Source: Lepiota brunneoincarnata
Lineage: Eukaryota > Basidiomycota > Agaricomycetes > Agaricales > Agaricaceae
Assembly: GCA_023014365.1 (NCBI GenBank)
Contig: JAEBUN010000007.1
Coordinates: forward strand, 1-64,000
Direction of reading: 5' to 3'
Length of the DNA stretch: 64,000 nt
Shown here: positions 10,028-20,500 of the stretch, piece after piece
Position numbering within the stretch: position 1 is the stretch's first letter
How the letters are laid out: each line of letters opens with the position of its first letter
Translations under genes and position numbers: made by a program
Notes under the pieces: generated by a model
The model's database searches: none
What the model was told of the DNA's origin: nothing
What the model saw: only the letters and a program-made list of their open reading frames with translations

Positions 10028-10352
10028 TATAAATAACACTAGGATGCCATCAGCCAGGATGTGCATCATGGTCAGGACTGCGCACGACCAGTAGAACAGC
10101 CAAGTAACCTATAACGAGTATATAGCACCTCATAGGTATATAAGGCCTGTACAAGTAGAGATTAAAGCCTCAAGCTTTAATCTTGTTAACAGCGGTCGTT
10201 TACCTCTCTGCCTTAACTTGGCGTCTTCCCTCGTTATCTCATTGAGCGCGATCCACTAAGCTCTATAAGGCCAACCGTCTCGGACACCTTGTAGAGTGAT
10301 TGAAGGCCGTCTCCAGTTATCCTCGGATACAGAAGGAGCACGGATCATAACA
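9655..10352 (+). repeat. 3' LTR of copy A (698 bp)
   Basis: Starts TGTTATGAACAG and ends GGATCATAACA, with an 8-bp terminal inversion (TGTTATGA/TCATAACA). The first 373 bp are coding (end of ORF4). An ATG at LTR bases 5-7 is in the same frame, so every LTR also carries a 122-codon frame of its own. Confidence 0.95.
10137..10183 (+). promoter_or_regulatory. LTR promoter: TATA-like box and inferred transcript start
   Basis: TATATAAG at 10137-10144 (LTR offset 482) is followed about 35 bases later by AAGCTTTAATCT at 10172-10183 (offset 517), the sequence complementary to the primer site. Start site and R/U5 boundary are inferred from this spacing. The arrangement is the same in all six LTRs, apart from the Tc1 break in the 5' LTR of copy A. 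Confidence 0.6.
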
Positions 10353-12877
10353 AGGGAAGACATTTGGGCTGGATGGACTGTCCAGACGACATTACTATCC
10401 TGGTGATGAGACAGCCTGTCGTTTCGACAACAGATCCGAGGACGAGGGAGAGGAGTTTGAGTTGATCAAAGAAGATCCGGGGGCTGCAGATCCGTTACCC
10501 TTGGAAGCCTTCTGTGATGAGATCGACAGTCGCTCTGGCTTCAACCAGGGTCTGGTGCATGATGTGTATGATTTTGAGTATGAGCTGGATCAAGCTCAGG
10601 AAGAGTACTTGGATGAACAACAGGCTAAGCTTAGGGTTATAGAAGACCCAGCATGCCCAGAAAACCACCGACAAGTACTAAGCTTAATGACAGATGTCAG
10701 GCTAGTGCCAGATTTCAAAGAGGAAAAGTTGACTGAGATAGAGGAAGCATATGATGAATCGCGTAGGACAGATACAGCGCAAATACAAGATGGAAGAATA
10801 CCCAAAGTCAGGGAATTCCTGAAAACAGGGGGCAGTAGTGCAGCTGAAGGCTTGGATGAGCCAGATCTGCATAAGCTTAAGTATATGGTGGAGCATTTCT
10901 TCTTGGATGAAGAGGGGAGACTGTATAGGACGAGTCCTAGCGGTCAACATCAGCTAGTAGTGGATAAGGAGCAGCGTATGTATATGTTGCGAGCCAGCCA
11001 CAACTTCCTAGGACACAGAGGAAAATACGCAACCACTAAGCTTATAATGCAGAGGTTCTGGTGGCTGGAAGTTGAAGGAGATGTAGCTTGGTATGTGCAA
11101 TCGTGCCATCTATGCCAGCAACAGCAAAAGGTGATCATCGAGATGCCACCAATAGTAACGCCCACGCCATCAATATTCCAAGTGCTACATGTGGACATGC
11201 TACATATGACACCAAGTTCTAATGGGTGTAGTTACATTGTGCATGGAAGGTGTGGACTGTCATCCTGGATGGAGGCAAAATGTTATGAACAGTCCAGACC
11301 GGGAGGAACAAGAATTACTGTTCGACTTCACAAGATGGGTACAGGAGACTACAGACCAACTACGGGCACAAGAATACGAAGACGAGGAAGGGGAATACTA
11401 CACCGCCATGCAGGACCTGGCGAGAGAAGCAGGAATGGAGATAACCTTGGAGGATATATTGGAATACCCCGAGGACGAGGAAGATAACCATGGATCAACC
11501 GATCCAACCTCCGATACGGATGGAAGCACCGAGAGAATGGAGAGCGAGAATGGAGAAGACTCCATGGAGATACAATCGGGAGAAGGAGATTATGAGTCAG
11601 AGGAAAGCGATGGAACATCGCACAGCAGTAGCGAGAGTACTGACTCATTGTAATATAAATAACGCTAGGATGCCATCAGCCAGGATGTGCATCATGGTCA
11701 GGACTGCGCACGACCAGTAGAACAGCCAAGTAACCTATAACGAGTATATAGCATCTCATAGGTATATAAGGCCTGTACAAGTAGAGATTAAAGCCTCAAG
11801 CTTTAATCTTGTTAACAGCGGTCGTTTACCTCTCTGCCTTAACTTGGCGTCTTCCCTCGTTATCTCATTGAGCGCGATCCACTAAGCTCTATAAGGCCAA
11901 CCGTCTCGGACACCTTGTAGAGTGATTGAAGGCCGTCTCCAGTTATCCTCGGATACAGAAGGAGCACGGATCATAACACAAAAGCTTTGAGAAAAGAGAA
12001 TGCTAGTTCAATTGCGCAGTGGTTATTTGAAGATATCATTTGCCAATGGGGCTGTATAGTGAAGATTGTCACGGACAACGGTTCTCCATTTAAGAAAGCT
12101 GTTTGATGGCTGGAAGAAAAATATGGGATAAAAGGAGTAACGATATCTCCTTACAATTCCAAAGTGAACGGGATTATTGAAAGAGCCCACTGGGATGTGT
12201 GGCAAATGTTGTACAAAGCTACAGATGGAGATGTCAAAAAGTGGTATTGGCACCTACCGCATGTTATGTGGGCAGATTGGATAACCATTAGAAGAGGAAT
12301 GGGGTGTTCCCCGTACTTTCTGGTAACCGGAGTGCACCTGACGCTACCTCTGGATGTCAAAGAGGCCACTTGGCTAGTACAACTACCAAATAAGTACTTA
12401 ACCACGGCCAAGTTGATAGGATACTGAGCTCAGGCTTTGGCAAAACATGTTCGGCATGTTGAGGAGGTGCGTCAGTGTGTTTCAGACACTAAGCTTAGCA
12501 AGGCTTGGGAGATGGAACGACAAGCAGCGCATAAGATAAAAGATTATTGCTTCGGCCCGGGAGATTTAGTATTAGTGAGAAACACAGCTATAGAGAGCTC
12601 AGCAGACAGGAAGATGAAACCCAGGTATCTAGGACCCATGGTGGTCATATCTAGATCAAAGGGAGGATCATATATCCTGGCAGAGTTGGATGGCTCTGTA
12701 TGGCAGAATAAAGTGGCGGCGTTCAGAGTAATTCCCTACTTAGCCAGAAAACATATGCTGTTGCCGCTGGAGTTACAAGAGTTGTTAGATCTGTCACCAG
12801 AGGGACTGAAGACCCTGGAGGAGACTACTGAGGATGAGCCTAGTGACAGATGGGAGCCAGAAGAGTTGGAGGGATAG
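10353..12877 (+). mobile_element. second Ty3/gypsy family: degenerate RNase H-integrase fragment, split by a solo LTR
   Basis: Translation from 10354 gives the RNase H/tether end (LDGLSRR). It is followed by an integrase zinc finger (H..H...C..C around HNFLGHRG and CHLCQQ) and the start of the integrase core (VDMLHM). After the solo LTR at 11281-11978 the core continues with D in IVTDNGSPF and E in VNGIIERAH, then a C-terminal domain ending at 12877. Stops at about 12104 and 12425 break the frame. The 5' end is cut at the junction with chromovirus copy A. No chromodomain is visible. The fragment is unrelated at sequence level to copies A and B and probably inactive. Confidence 0.88.
11281..11978 (+). 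repeat. solo LTR of the chromovirus family
   Basis: Exactly 698 bp, TGTTATGA...TCATAACA, with perfect 5-bp target duplication CAAAA on both sides (11276-11280 and 11979-11983). It sits within the integrase core of the second gypsy element and restores the frame when removed. Solo LTRs arise by recombination between the two LTRs of a full copy. Confidence 0.97.
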
Positions 12878-14560
12878 AAAAAACCTGATATTGTGGACAG
12901 AACTATCTACTTATCGAAGGAAAACTATCCTGGGGACTGTAAAAGCGTTAAGCTTAAGCGGGGGAGGACTTGTCCAAGTCGGAAAGGTTGTGCAAAAGGC
13001 TTTTGAGATGGATATGCTCTTGAATGAGGAATTGGAACCTCTTTAAGTTGGCTTCGAGCGAGGGAATAGCATCAATGAAGTCCCGGCTGAGCAAATTGAG
13101 ATTGCATTTGACTGACCAAGTGTTGTCACCGCGAGATTCAGATTCGTACTCATCACAAGAGTGAGACAGGAGGTTTTGGAGTTCCTGGAGCAAACGAGCT
13201 GCCCAGGAGAGGTGTCAGAACCATTAAGCTTAGCGAATAGAAGTAAGAAATTGCCCACCAGATAAGCCTGCAAAGGTGCACTCATCAGAAGTAAACTCGG
13301 TACGGGCACGCTTGGCAGTATTGGCGTTGGTTTTGGCTAGAACCTGTTCAGCCCGGGCATAACAGCAGTGTTTAGTGTTCATATTGGGAACTTGACAATA
13401 GGGAAGAAGACAGATGGTGCCTTTAGACAAGGAGGACTTTTTGATGGCCTCCTAGCAAAGGATGAAGTCAGAATCAGTGGTTAGGGGGAGTAGAGCTGGC
13501 ACACCATGTCAGAGGTAGACAAATGATGCTTGCGATAAGGCGAGACTACATGAACCTCTTCAACAATAGCTTGAGAGACCTCCTCATTGACCATCATGTC
13601 CTGGAGGTGAGCGATTATCTCAGCCAATGTAATAGGTTGAGAAGCAGCTATATTACCGTGTCAGCACCGGTTGCTTGGGAGTTGGAAGCACTGGTCATAC
13701 TCTCAGCAAGCTCGGTATCGGTGTCTACCACAACAGCAGCAGAGACAGGGGCCTTACGACCTTTGTGAGGCTAAGCTTATACATGAGGAGACGATTGGAG
13801 CCAAAAGAACGCTAAGCTTACGTGTTTGGGGACAGCAGAGCCTTCAGCAACATTGGAGGAAGTAGAGCCAGTCATGGACGATGGGTTCTGAGCCTCTTCG
13901 GTCCTGGATTTGTGGGATTCTTCAGAACGAACGCGATTAATGTGGCTACAGCATTCAGAGAGCGCCTTATAGATCACGGGCATCTCATAAGATGAATGGT
14001 AGTTGTTTTGGTAAATTTTGTAGAGCTTGCGGATATGGAAGACGTAGTCCTGGTTGACATGAAGCTTGATAGCCTCATTATCCTCCGATAATGCTTCAAT
14101 ATAAGCAGACTAGAAATGATTTAGAAATGGCGAGAGAAGCATGGAAAGAGTAGACATACCCCAGGGGCATTGAACGCAAGGAGAGCCTTCTCAACGAGGG
14201 GACAAGCGACTTGGCCATTTTGCAGGCGCTGAAGATGACCTTTGGCGTTGCTGATGAGATCGTCAAGCTCGACCTGGAGATGGGGGATAGAAGAAGCCAT
14301 TTTCTTACGAAGGGTGTCTGCTAGAATGAGGCGTCGCTCCCTTGCTTTTATAAGAAAAGGCTGTAGGCAGTGATGACGAATCATAACGAGTGGATGAAGA
14401 GCACCCTCCACCCTAAGCTTATGACCTGAGGGGCCTAGGAAACCTGTAATCTTGAGTAGCCAGCCTTCGACAGACTTGCTGAACCACAGTTGCCTTATTA
14501 GGTAACATGTCACCAGGGTCTCGCAGTTATCAGTGTGCACAGGGATTCTGATGGAACGGT
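12878..14560 (-). pseudogene. decayed multi-exon coding region of unknown family
   Basis: Several minus-strand open stretches look coding and can be joined by GT-AG introns. One runs at about 14540-14160 (an ILADTLRKKMASSIP-like segment). It continues after a short intron into 14110-13810 (SAYIEAL...QDYVFHIRKLYKIYQ). Further pieces lie at 13770-13060 with in-frame stops. I do not recognise the family. The orientation and style match the gene interrupted by chromovirus copy B immediately to the right, so these may be parts of one transposon-linked locus. Six copies of the palindrome TAAGCTTA fall in 12490-14421. Exon limits are uncertain. Confidence 0.35.
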
Positions 14561-14953
14561 GAGGGCACCGATTTCAATTTGGCAAGGGGGAGATGGGTCC
14601 CAAGGGGTGCTTCAGTTTGACAGTTTGACGTGAGCTTTTTTGTGAAGAGCTTTTTCGAACATCGTGGACAGGCTGGTTCAGGCTTGTAAGTAAACCGGAG
14701 CAGATGAGCTGGGTTGCTACGCGTTGCGGATCACGGCACATTGAGGGGCAATAGGCATTGCAGAAGTGTCAGAGAAATATCTAATGAGCGTATAAGCAGC
14801 TGGAAGCCTTAGCTTAGCTCAGGGTCTTCAAAAAGGCCTCAAGCTTAACTCAGAAAGATACCAAGAGACAAGAATCTGTAATTATGAATGTATCTACAGG
14901 ACAAAATAGGATGTTACATTCAAGAGATAAAGGTATAAAAAGGGGAGTGGCTA

Positions 14954-15607
14954 GTTTAAGTCCTCCAAGATAGACTCCGGATCCTGAGTCATTGGGAAAG
15001 CGAGGAAGAGAAGTGATTTGAGCTCCTTGAATTCTTCGTATGTTGGGACTCCTGGAAAGTTGTTGGTGAACTCAAAGAATGCCTTGATGTCTTCAATGGA
15101 GTTGGCCATCCCCGTCTCGACGAACGCCACGTCGTTACCATCCAAGGCAGTCCTGGTAGCTTGCATCTCCTGGACAAATTGGTAAACTACACGGTGGTGG
15201 TGAAATGCCGAAGCCTCATAAGCAATGCAGTTTGCCTCCAGGCTGACCAAGCTAGAGGACACAACACGCACAAAAGTGGCCAGATCTAGAAAATAAAGAG
15301 AATAAGAAAGGAGAAAAATAGTGAACAAAGAAATTTACGGTATTCACTGGTCAGTGAAGATGTGACTAGGGCGTTTGCAACGCCAGCCAAGACTTGCGGA
15401 TGGTCTGTGAAGGTGCAGGGGTAATTATAGAGGTCGCAGCTACAACACTTCTTACCCTTGCCCAGAGGCTCGCACTCCAACTTACGAGCAGCACAGGAAG
15501 GACACCGAGACCGAGGTGGCATGTACTGGGGTAGATGTCAAAACCTTCAGTAGGGAAACACGAAAAAACTTGGAGAACGTACTGAAAGCTGGCTAGCTGC
15601 CAGCAGC
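14954..15607 (-). pseudogene. 3' exons of a cysteine-cluster gene interrupted by chromovirus copy B
   Basis: On the minus strand the gene enters from the insertion junction at 15607. An intron with donor GTACGTTC and acceptor CCCCAG follows, then a cysteine-rich exon (15530-15345; CPSCAARKLEC...KCCSCDLYNYPC). A second intron (GTAAAT...CTAG) leads to a terminal exon ending ...PESILEDLN at about 14954. The cysteine cluster resembles zinc-binding clusters in transposon-linked basidiomycete proteins, but the family is not identified. The upstream part lies at 23844-25040, beyond the insertion. Removing 15608-23843 plus one GCAGC joins the two halves. Confidence 0.6.
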
Positions 15608-16305
15608 TGTTATGATCCGTGCTCCTTCTGTATCCGAGGATAACTGGAGACGGCCTTCAATCACTCTACAAGGTGTCCGAGACGGTTGGCCTTATAGAGC
15701 TTAGTGGATCGCGCTCAATGAGATAACGAGGGAAGACGCCAAGTTAAGGCAGAGAGGTAAACGACCGCTGTTAACAAGATTAAAGCTTGAGGCTTTAATC
15801 TCTACTTGTACAGGCCTTATATACCTATGAGATGCTATATACTCGTTATAGGTTACTTGGCTGTTCTACTGGTCGTGCGCAGTCCTGACCATGATGCACA
15901 TCCTGGCTGATGGCATCCTAGCGTTATTTATATTACAATGAGTCAGTACTCTCGCTACTGCTGTGCGATGTTCCATCGCTTTCCTCTGACTCATAATCTC
16001 CTTCTCCCGATTGTATCTCCATGGAGTCTTCTCCATTCTCGCTCTCCATTCTCTCGGTGCTTCCATCCGTATCGGAGGTTGGATCGGTTGATCCATGGTT
16101 ATCTTCCTCGTCCTCGGGGTATTCCAATATATCCTCCAAGGTTATCTCCATTCCTGCTTCTCTTGCCAGGTCCTGCATGGCGGTGTAGTATTCCCCTTCC
16201 TCGTCTTCGTATTCTTGTGCCCGTAGTTGGTCTGTAGTCTCCTGTACCCATCTTGTAAAGTCGAACAGTAATTCTTGTTCCTCCCGGTCTGGGCTGTTCA
16301 TAACA
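15608..16305 (-). repeat. 3' LTR of copy B (698 bp)
   Basis: Plus-strand ends TGTTATGATCC...TTCATAACA. It carries the last 373 bp of ORF4 including its stop at 15933. It is identical to the 5' LTR except at one position. Confidence 0.97.
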
Positions 16306-17504
16306 TTATCCCCTTCGTAAGGTCTGATGTCCTCATCAGACATATCCTCAGTATAGTCCGACAGGCTCTCCTGTAATGTTTGATTCGGCGATGGGGTCCC
16401 AGTCGAAGTATGGGTCGGGTTCTGGGGAGTCGCTTCGATAGCTTGGTGGTCTGGGGATGGCGGGTCTTGGGTGAGGTCGATGACGATGGGTTCTCTGGAG
16501 TGAATGGTGGCGGGTGTGCCGAAGGATCGATTCAGGAAGTCGGTGGCTTCCACTAGCAGATGTGGTGGTGGCATTGGTGGTCGGAATGACGACGGGGGCA
16601 TTTTGAATTCGGGTGCGGAGGGGTCTGGCTGAAGCGGGGCGCTGCTCGGTGCTTGCAACAATGTGTCGAATATTGTTGTTTGTGGTTTCGCGTGTGAGGG
16701 ATCGAGCTCTGCTTGGTATTCCTCGTGGGCGGCGATACAGGCCAGGTACCATACTTGCGGGTTGATGCTGGTAAGGGTTTCTCTCGCAGTGCTTCTCGTA
16801 ATGGCCTGGGGCAATCTTTCGACAATATCGACATTGGTAGCGCGGGCATCCTGCTTTGATATGGCCGAATCGACGGCAGCAATTGCAGCGAGTTCGGGTG
16901 GTGGATAAGTGAGTGGTGGTAGTCCCGATGGGGGCGTCATTAGAAGCAGATATAGCTTGTACAACACTTGATGGTTGGTTACTCGTATCCACCATGGGAG
17001 GGTTGGAAGGTTGGGTGGTGGTCCCGATAGGTAGGATAGGGCGGTCCTGACTTCCGCTTCCATTGCTCGGGCTTGGGATCGGACTCTCGAACGGGAATTC
17101 GGTGAGAGCGGTTGGTAGCATGGCAGAAATGGTATTGCGGTCCTGTTCCTCTGTTGCGCTAGAAAGAATAGTGGCGCATAGTTTTTCGAATTCTGTTGCT
17201 CGGTCGTGGACGAGGCGCTTGTGATACAGAAGAGCAGTAAATGTCTTCCAGCAGGTGTCGACCAGGGGTACCATCGCTGGACTGCGTTTAAGACGGGTTC
17301 CGGTAATATGAAAGGGAACTTCGTGTAAAAGGATGGATCGTATCTCGGGTTGGTTGGAGGGAAGGAAGGTATGCCGGATGATATAAGGACTGTTGGTCCT
17401 GTCTGGTTGGTCGTCAACGGTATTGGTGGCAGGGTTAGGTTGGCTATTTCCTTCGACGCGGTTCGCCAGGGATATGATTCTTTCCCGGATGAGAAGGCGT
17501 CCAT
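15933..17504 (-). CDS. ORF4 of copy B: acidic protein with SUMO-interacting-type motif
   Basis: A 523-residue frame with an ATG at 17504, inside the pol end. Same layout as in copy A: globular N-terminal 290 residues, proline-rich linker, IVIDLT motif with following acidic and proline residues, acidic serine-rich tail read from the LTR. Differences from copy A include R-to-K, V-to-A and N-to-S type exchanges. There is no stop in either copy although ORF3 occupies another frame over 1,157 bp. Translation could follow reinitiation, leaky scanning or a spliced RNA; none is shown. I know no matching family. Confidence 0.6.
   Translation of the reverse strand: MDAFSSGKESYPWRTASKEIANLTLPPIPLTTNQTGPTVLISSGIPSFPPTNPRYDPSFYTKFPFILPEPVLNAVQRWYPWSTPAGRHLLLFCITSASSTTEQQNSKNYAPLFFLAQQRNRTAIPFLPCYQPLSPNSRSRVRSQARAMEAEVRTALSYLSGPPPNLPTLPWWIRVTNHQVLYKLYLLLMTPPSGLPPLTYPPPELAAIAAVDSAISKQDARATNVDIVERLPQAITRSTARETLTSINPQVWYLACIAAHEEYQAELDPSHAKPQTTIFDTLLQAPSSAPLQPDPSAPEFKMPPSSFRPPMPPPHLLVEATDFLNRSFGTPATIHSREPIVIDLTQDPPSPDHQAIEATPQNPTHTSTGTPSPNQTLQESLSDYTEDMSDEDIRPYEGDNVMNSPDREEQELLFDFTRWVQETTDQLRAQEYEDEEGEYYTAMQDLAREAGMEITLEDILEYPEDEEDNHGSTDPTSDTDGSTERMESENGEDSMEIQSGEGDYESEESDGTSHSSSESTDSL
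16306..16316 (-). promoter_or_regulatory. polypurine tract, copy B
   Basis: GAAGGGGATAA on the minus strand immediately before the 3' LTR, the same as in copy A. Confidence 0.65.
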
Positions 17505-17562
17505 CGTTGTCTGGTTCTGGGAGGTCTGGAGTGGTTGTTCGAGTGTTGGGTGGTTGGGTCAT
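16348..17562 (-). CDS. ORF3 of copy B: double zinc-knuckle protein
   Basis: A 404-residue frame with an ATG at 17562, overlapping the last 119 bp of pol and 1,157 bp of ORF4. It contains the same two C-C-H-C clusters as copy A (residues 226-239 and 244-259). Basic, proline-rich C-terminus. Likely nucleic-acid binding from the knuckles. It is separate from Gag, which has its own knuckle, so this element encodes two knuckle proteins. Similar stand-alone knuckle proteins may occur near other agaricomycete gypsy elements, but I cannot check this here. Confidence 0.65.
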   Translation of the reverse strand: MTQPPNTRTTTPDLPEPDNDGRLLIRERIISLANRVEGNSQPNPATNTVDDQPDRTNSPYIIRHTFLPSNQPEIRSILLHEVPFHITGTRLKRSPAMVPLVDTCWKTFTALLYHKRLVHDRATEFEKLCATILSSATEEQDRNTISAMLPTALTEFPFESPIPSPSNGSGSQDRPILPIGTTTQPSNPPMVDTSNQPSSVVQAISASNDAPIGTTTTHLSTTRTRCNCCRRFGHIKAGCPRYQCRYCRKIAPGHYEKHCERNPYQHQPASMVPGLYRRPRGIPSRARSLTRETTNNNIRHIVASTEQRPASARPLRTRIQNAPVVIPTTNATTTSASGSHRLPESILRHTRHHSLQRTHRHRPHPRPAIPRPPSYRSDSPEPDPYFDWDPIAESNITGEPVGLY

Positions 17563-20500
17563 TGGTGGGGTTGTCTAGTTTGTGGGCCCTTTTATATTCT
17601 TCAATGACTTCCTTGGCGTTCTCCAGGTTTGCTTCTGGCTCCCAGGAATCCTCGGTGGGAAGGTATCCTTTCCATCTGACTAGGAATTGATACTTGTTCC
17701 GGAATTTTCTGTGGCGCAGTATTGACTCGACCTCGTATTCTTCTTCTCCATTTACAAGGTCGGGTGGTGGGGCTGTGTTGTATTCCCCATGTGTGTCGTT
17801 CTCTTCTGCAGGCATTAGGAGGCTCGCATGAAACTTGTTGTGGATCTTCCATTTGATGGGTAATTTTAGTTCGTAGGTTACAGGTCCGAGTTTTCTTGTT
17901 ATGGTGAAGGGACCTTCTCGGCGTTGGGCCAGTTTCTTTGAGGCGTATTGAATTGGGAGGTTGCGGTTGTCGAGCCAAACCTTCTGTCCAACTTTTAGAT
18001 TGATATCTGGCCGGTTATATCTTGCAGCCATTTTTAGTCTGGCTTGTTCATGCGCAGCTTGGGCTTCTTGGCGTATCTTGGCAAGGTATTTAAACTTCTC
18101 TCCTATTGCTGGAATGTTCGTTGGCTCCTCGGAGGTCGGAAATCCTTTGGGGCTTGATCCATAGAGGAGTTCAAATGGGGTATGTTGGTGTTCGGCATGT
18201 GTTTTCGAGTTGTGGACATATTCCAGGAGTGGGAGTGCCTTTACCCATTTGTTCGGGTTCGATGAGCAATAGATGCCAAGGTAGAGTTCTATTTCTTGAT
18301 TGAATCGCTCTGTTTGTCCGTCTGTCTGGGGGTGGTAGGCGGTAGAGAGTGCTTGTTCGATTCCGAGTTGTTTGTAGAATTCTTTCATGGATTTGGCAGC
18401 GAATCTGGGGTCGCGATCACTGAGAACTTTCTCGGGAAGGCCAAATCTAGAGAATAGCCGTTTGATAAGAATTTCGGCGATCTTGTCCGCGTTGGCTGTT
18501 TTCGCAGTAGGTTCTAGAATTATCCCCTTCGTAAGCTGGTCGACCACGACCAGTATAGAATCATGGGGTCCGTCCGGGGGTAGGTCTGTGATAAGATCCA
18601 TCGAGATGTTTGAGAATGGACGGGTAGAACGGGGTCCAGGGATAGGTTGAAGCGGTGGTTTTAGGGGGTGGCGATTGATCTTGTATTGTTGGCAAGCGCC
18701 ACATCCTTTGACGTAGTTTTTGACAAATGATCGCATCCCGGGCCAGTAGGCGTATTCCTGGAGTTTTCTAGTTGTTTCTGCGATTCCAGGGTGTCCTGCG
18801 GTGGGTGAGTCGTGTACTCTTTGCAGTAAGCGGCGTCTGAGGTGTAAATCTTGTGGTATAAATAGTTTTCCTTGGACGCGTGGGTGTCCTGAGTCATCTT
18901 CTTGGGCGATGTCGGTCTGTTTCTTTTTCTTCCACAGCTCTTTTATTTCCTTTTTAGTGTTTTCGTCGATAATGTGGATATGTTGTGGCTGTTCTGGGGT
19001 GAAGAATTTGTCAGGGAGTGCAACGACCTGTTTGTTGTCTCTTGTCTTGGGTTCATGATCGGGTCGTCTGGAAAGGGCATCTGCTGGTCCGTTTTTCTTT
19101 CCAGGGATATGTCGGATTTCGATGTCAAATCGTTGCATGTAGGCGATCCATCGGGCTTGTCTTCTGCTGAGGTCTTCAGGTTTTCTCCAGCGGCGAAGGT
19201 TATCGTGATCTGACCATACGATGGTCTTGTGTGATGATCCTTCTATGTGGTGGCGCCATTCTTTGAGTGCTCGGATAATGGCGAAGAGTTCCTGTTCGGA
19301 GCAGTGATAGTTGCGTTCGGCTGGTGAGAATCCTTTTGAGAAGTATGCGACTGGGTGTTTAACTCCATTGTTGTCGCGTTGAAGTAGGACTGCTCCTGAT
19401 GCAAATAGTGATGCGTCGCATTCGATTTCGAAGGGTTTGTCTCGGTCGGGGACCATTAATACCGGTTCGCTTTGGAATTTTCTCTTGAGAGTATCGAAGG
19501 CGTTCTGGCATTCTTCTGTCCATTCGAATTTCTTGGTTTTGGACATTAGGGCATTGAGAGGTTTTGCCCATGTGGCGTATTGGTGTATGAATTTTCGATA
19601 GAAGTTGCAAAATCCTATGAATTTTCGTACGTCGCGCGGGGTAGTTGGTGTTGGCCATTCAGCGATGCCTTTGAGCTTTGCTGGGTCCATCGAAACTGAG
19701 TCGGGAGTGATAATAACTCCTAGATATTCGAGTCGTTGTCGTTCAAATTCGCATTTCTCGGTTTTGAGGTATAGGTCGTTGTCCTTGAGTATCTTGAGTA
19801 CTTCTCTTGTGAGGCGTCGAAGTTCTTGTTTTGTTTTTGCGTGAATGAGGATGTCGTCCATGTAAACGATTACTCCTCCATTGTCGATGAGTTTCCGGAA
19901 TAATGAGTCCATCATGGTTTGGAATGTTGCTGGGGAGTTACACATTCCAAAGAACATAACCGTGGGTTCGAATAATCCTCGGGGTGTCCTGAAGGCTCCT
20001 TTCCATTCGTCTCCTTTGCGTATGCGGATGTTGTTGTATCCTGCTCGTACGTCGAGTTTGGTAAAGTATTTTGATCCTCGGAGTTTATCGAGAATATGAG
20101 AGATGAGGGGGAGGTTGTACGCATTTTTGACAGTATGCTCGTTGAGGTACCTGTAGTCTTGACAGGGGCGTAGTTTTCCATCTTTCTTTCCTACGAAGAA
20201 GAAAGGTGATGCCATTGGCGATTCGGATGGTCGAATGTATCCCTTTTGAAGGTTTTCTTCTAGGAACGTGTCGAGTTCTTTTTCTTCATTGAGGGAGAGT
20301 CGGTAGGACTTCATGGCAATTGGTTTGAATGATTCCTTGAGTTCAATTTTGTGATCCCATGGTCGTTGTGGGGGGAATCGTTCGGCTTGTTTCTTGCTAA
20401 ATACTGGGAGGTATTCGTGGAATTCCGTGGGTACGACTTTTCTTGGGTCGTCGTTTTTCTTTTCTCCGTGTTGTACGGCGAGGAATTGTGATGCGGAGGC

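Larger units (their letters stand above)
854..10352 (+). mobile_element. Ty3/gypsy chromovirus copy A, with nested Tc1 element
   Basis: The copy has two LTRs of the same family, a 6,855-bp interior with gag, pol, a chromodomain and two downstream frames, and a Tc1 element inside the 5' LTR. LTR ends are TGTTATGA...TCATAACA. Its interior is 15 bp longer than that of copy B. Ten 1-bp insertions, one 1-bp deletion and one 6-bp repeat unit account for exactly this difference. The two LTRs differ at roughly a dozen or more positions. The 5-bp flanks do not match (ATATC at 849-853, AGGGA at 10353-10357), and the flanking DNA is copia on one side and another gypsy on the other. The copy is therefore probably a recombinant. 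Gag and Pol are frameshifted while the last two frames are open. Confidence 0.95.
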
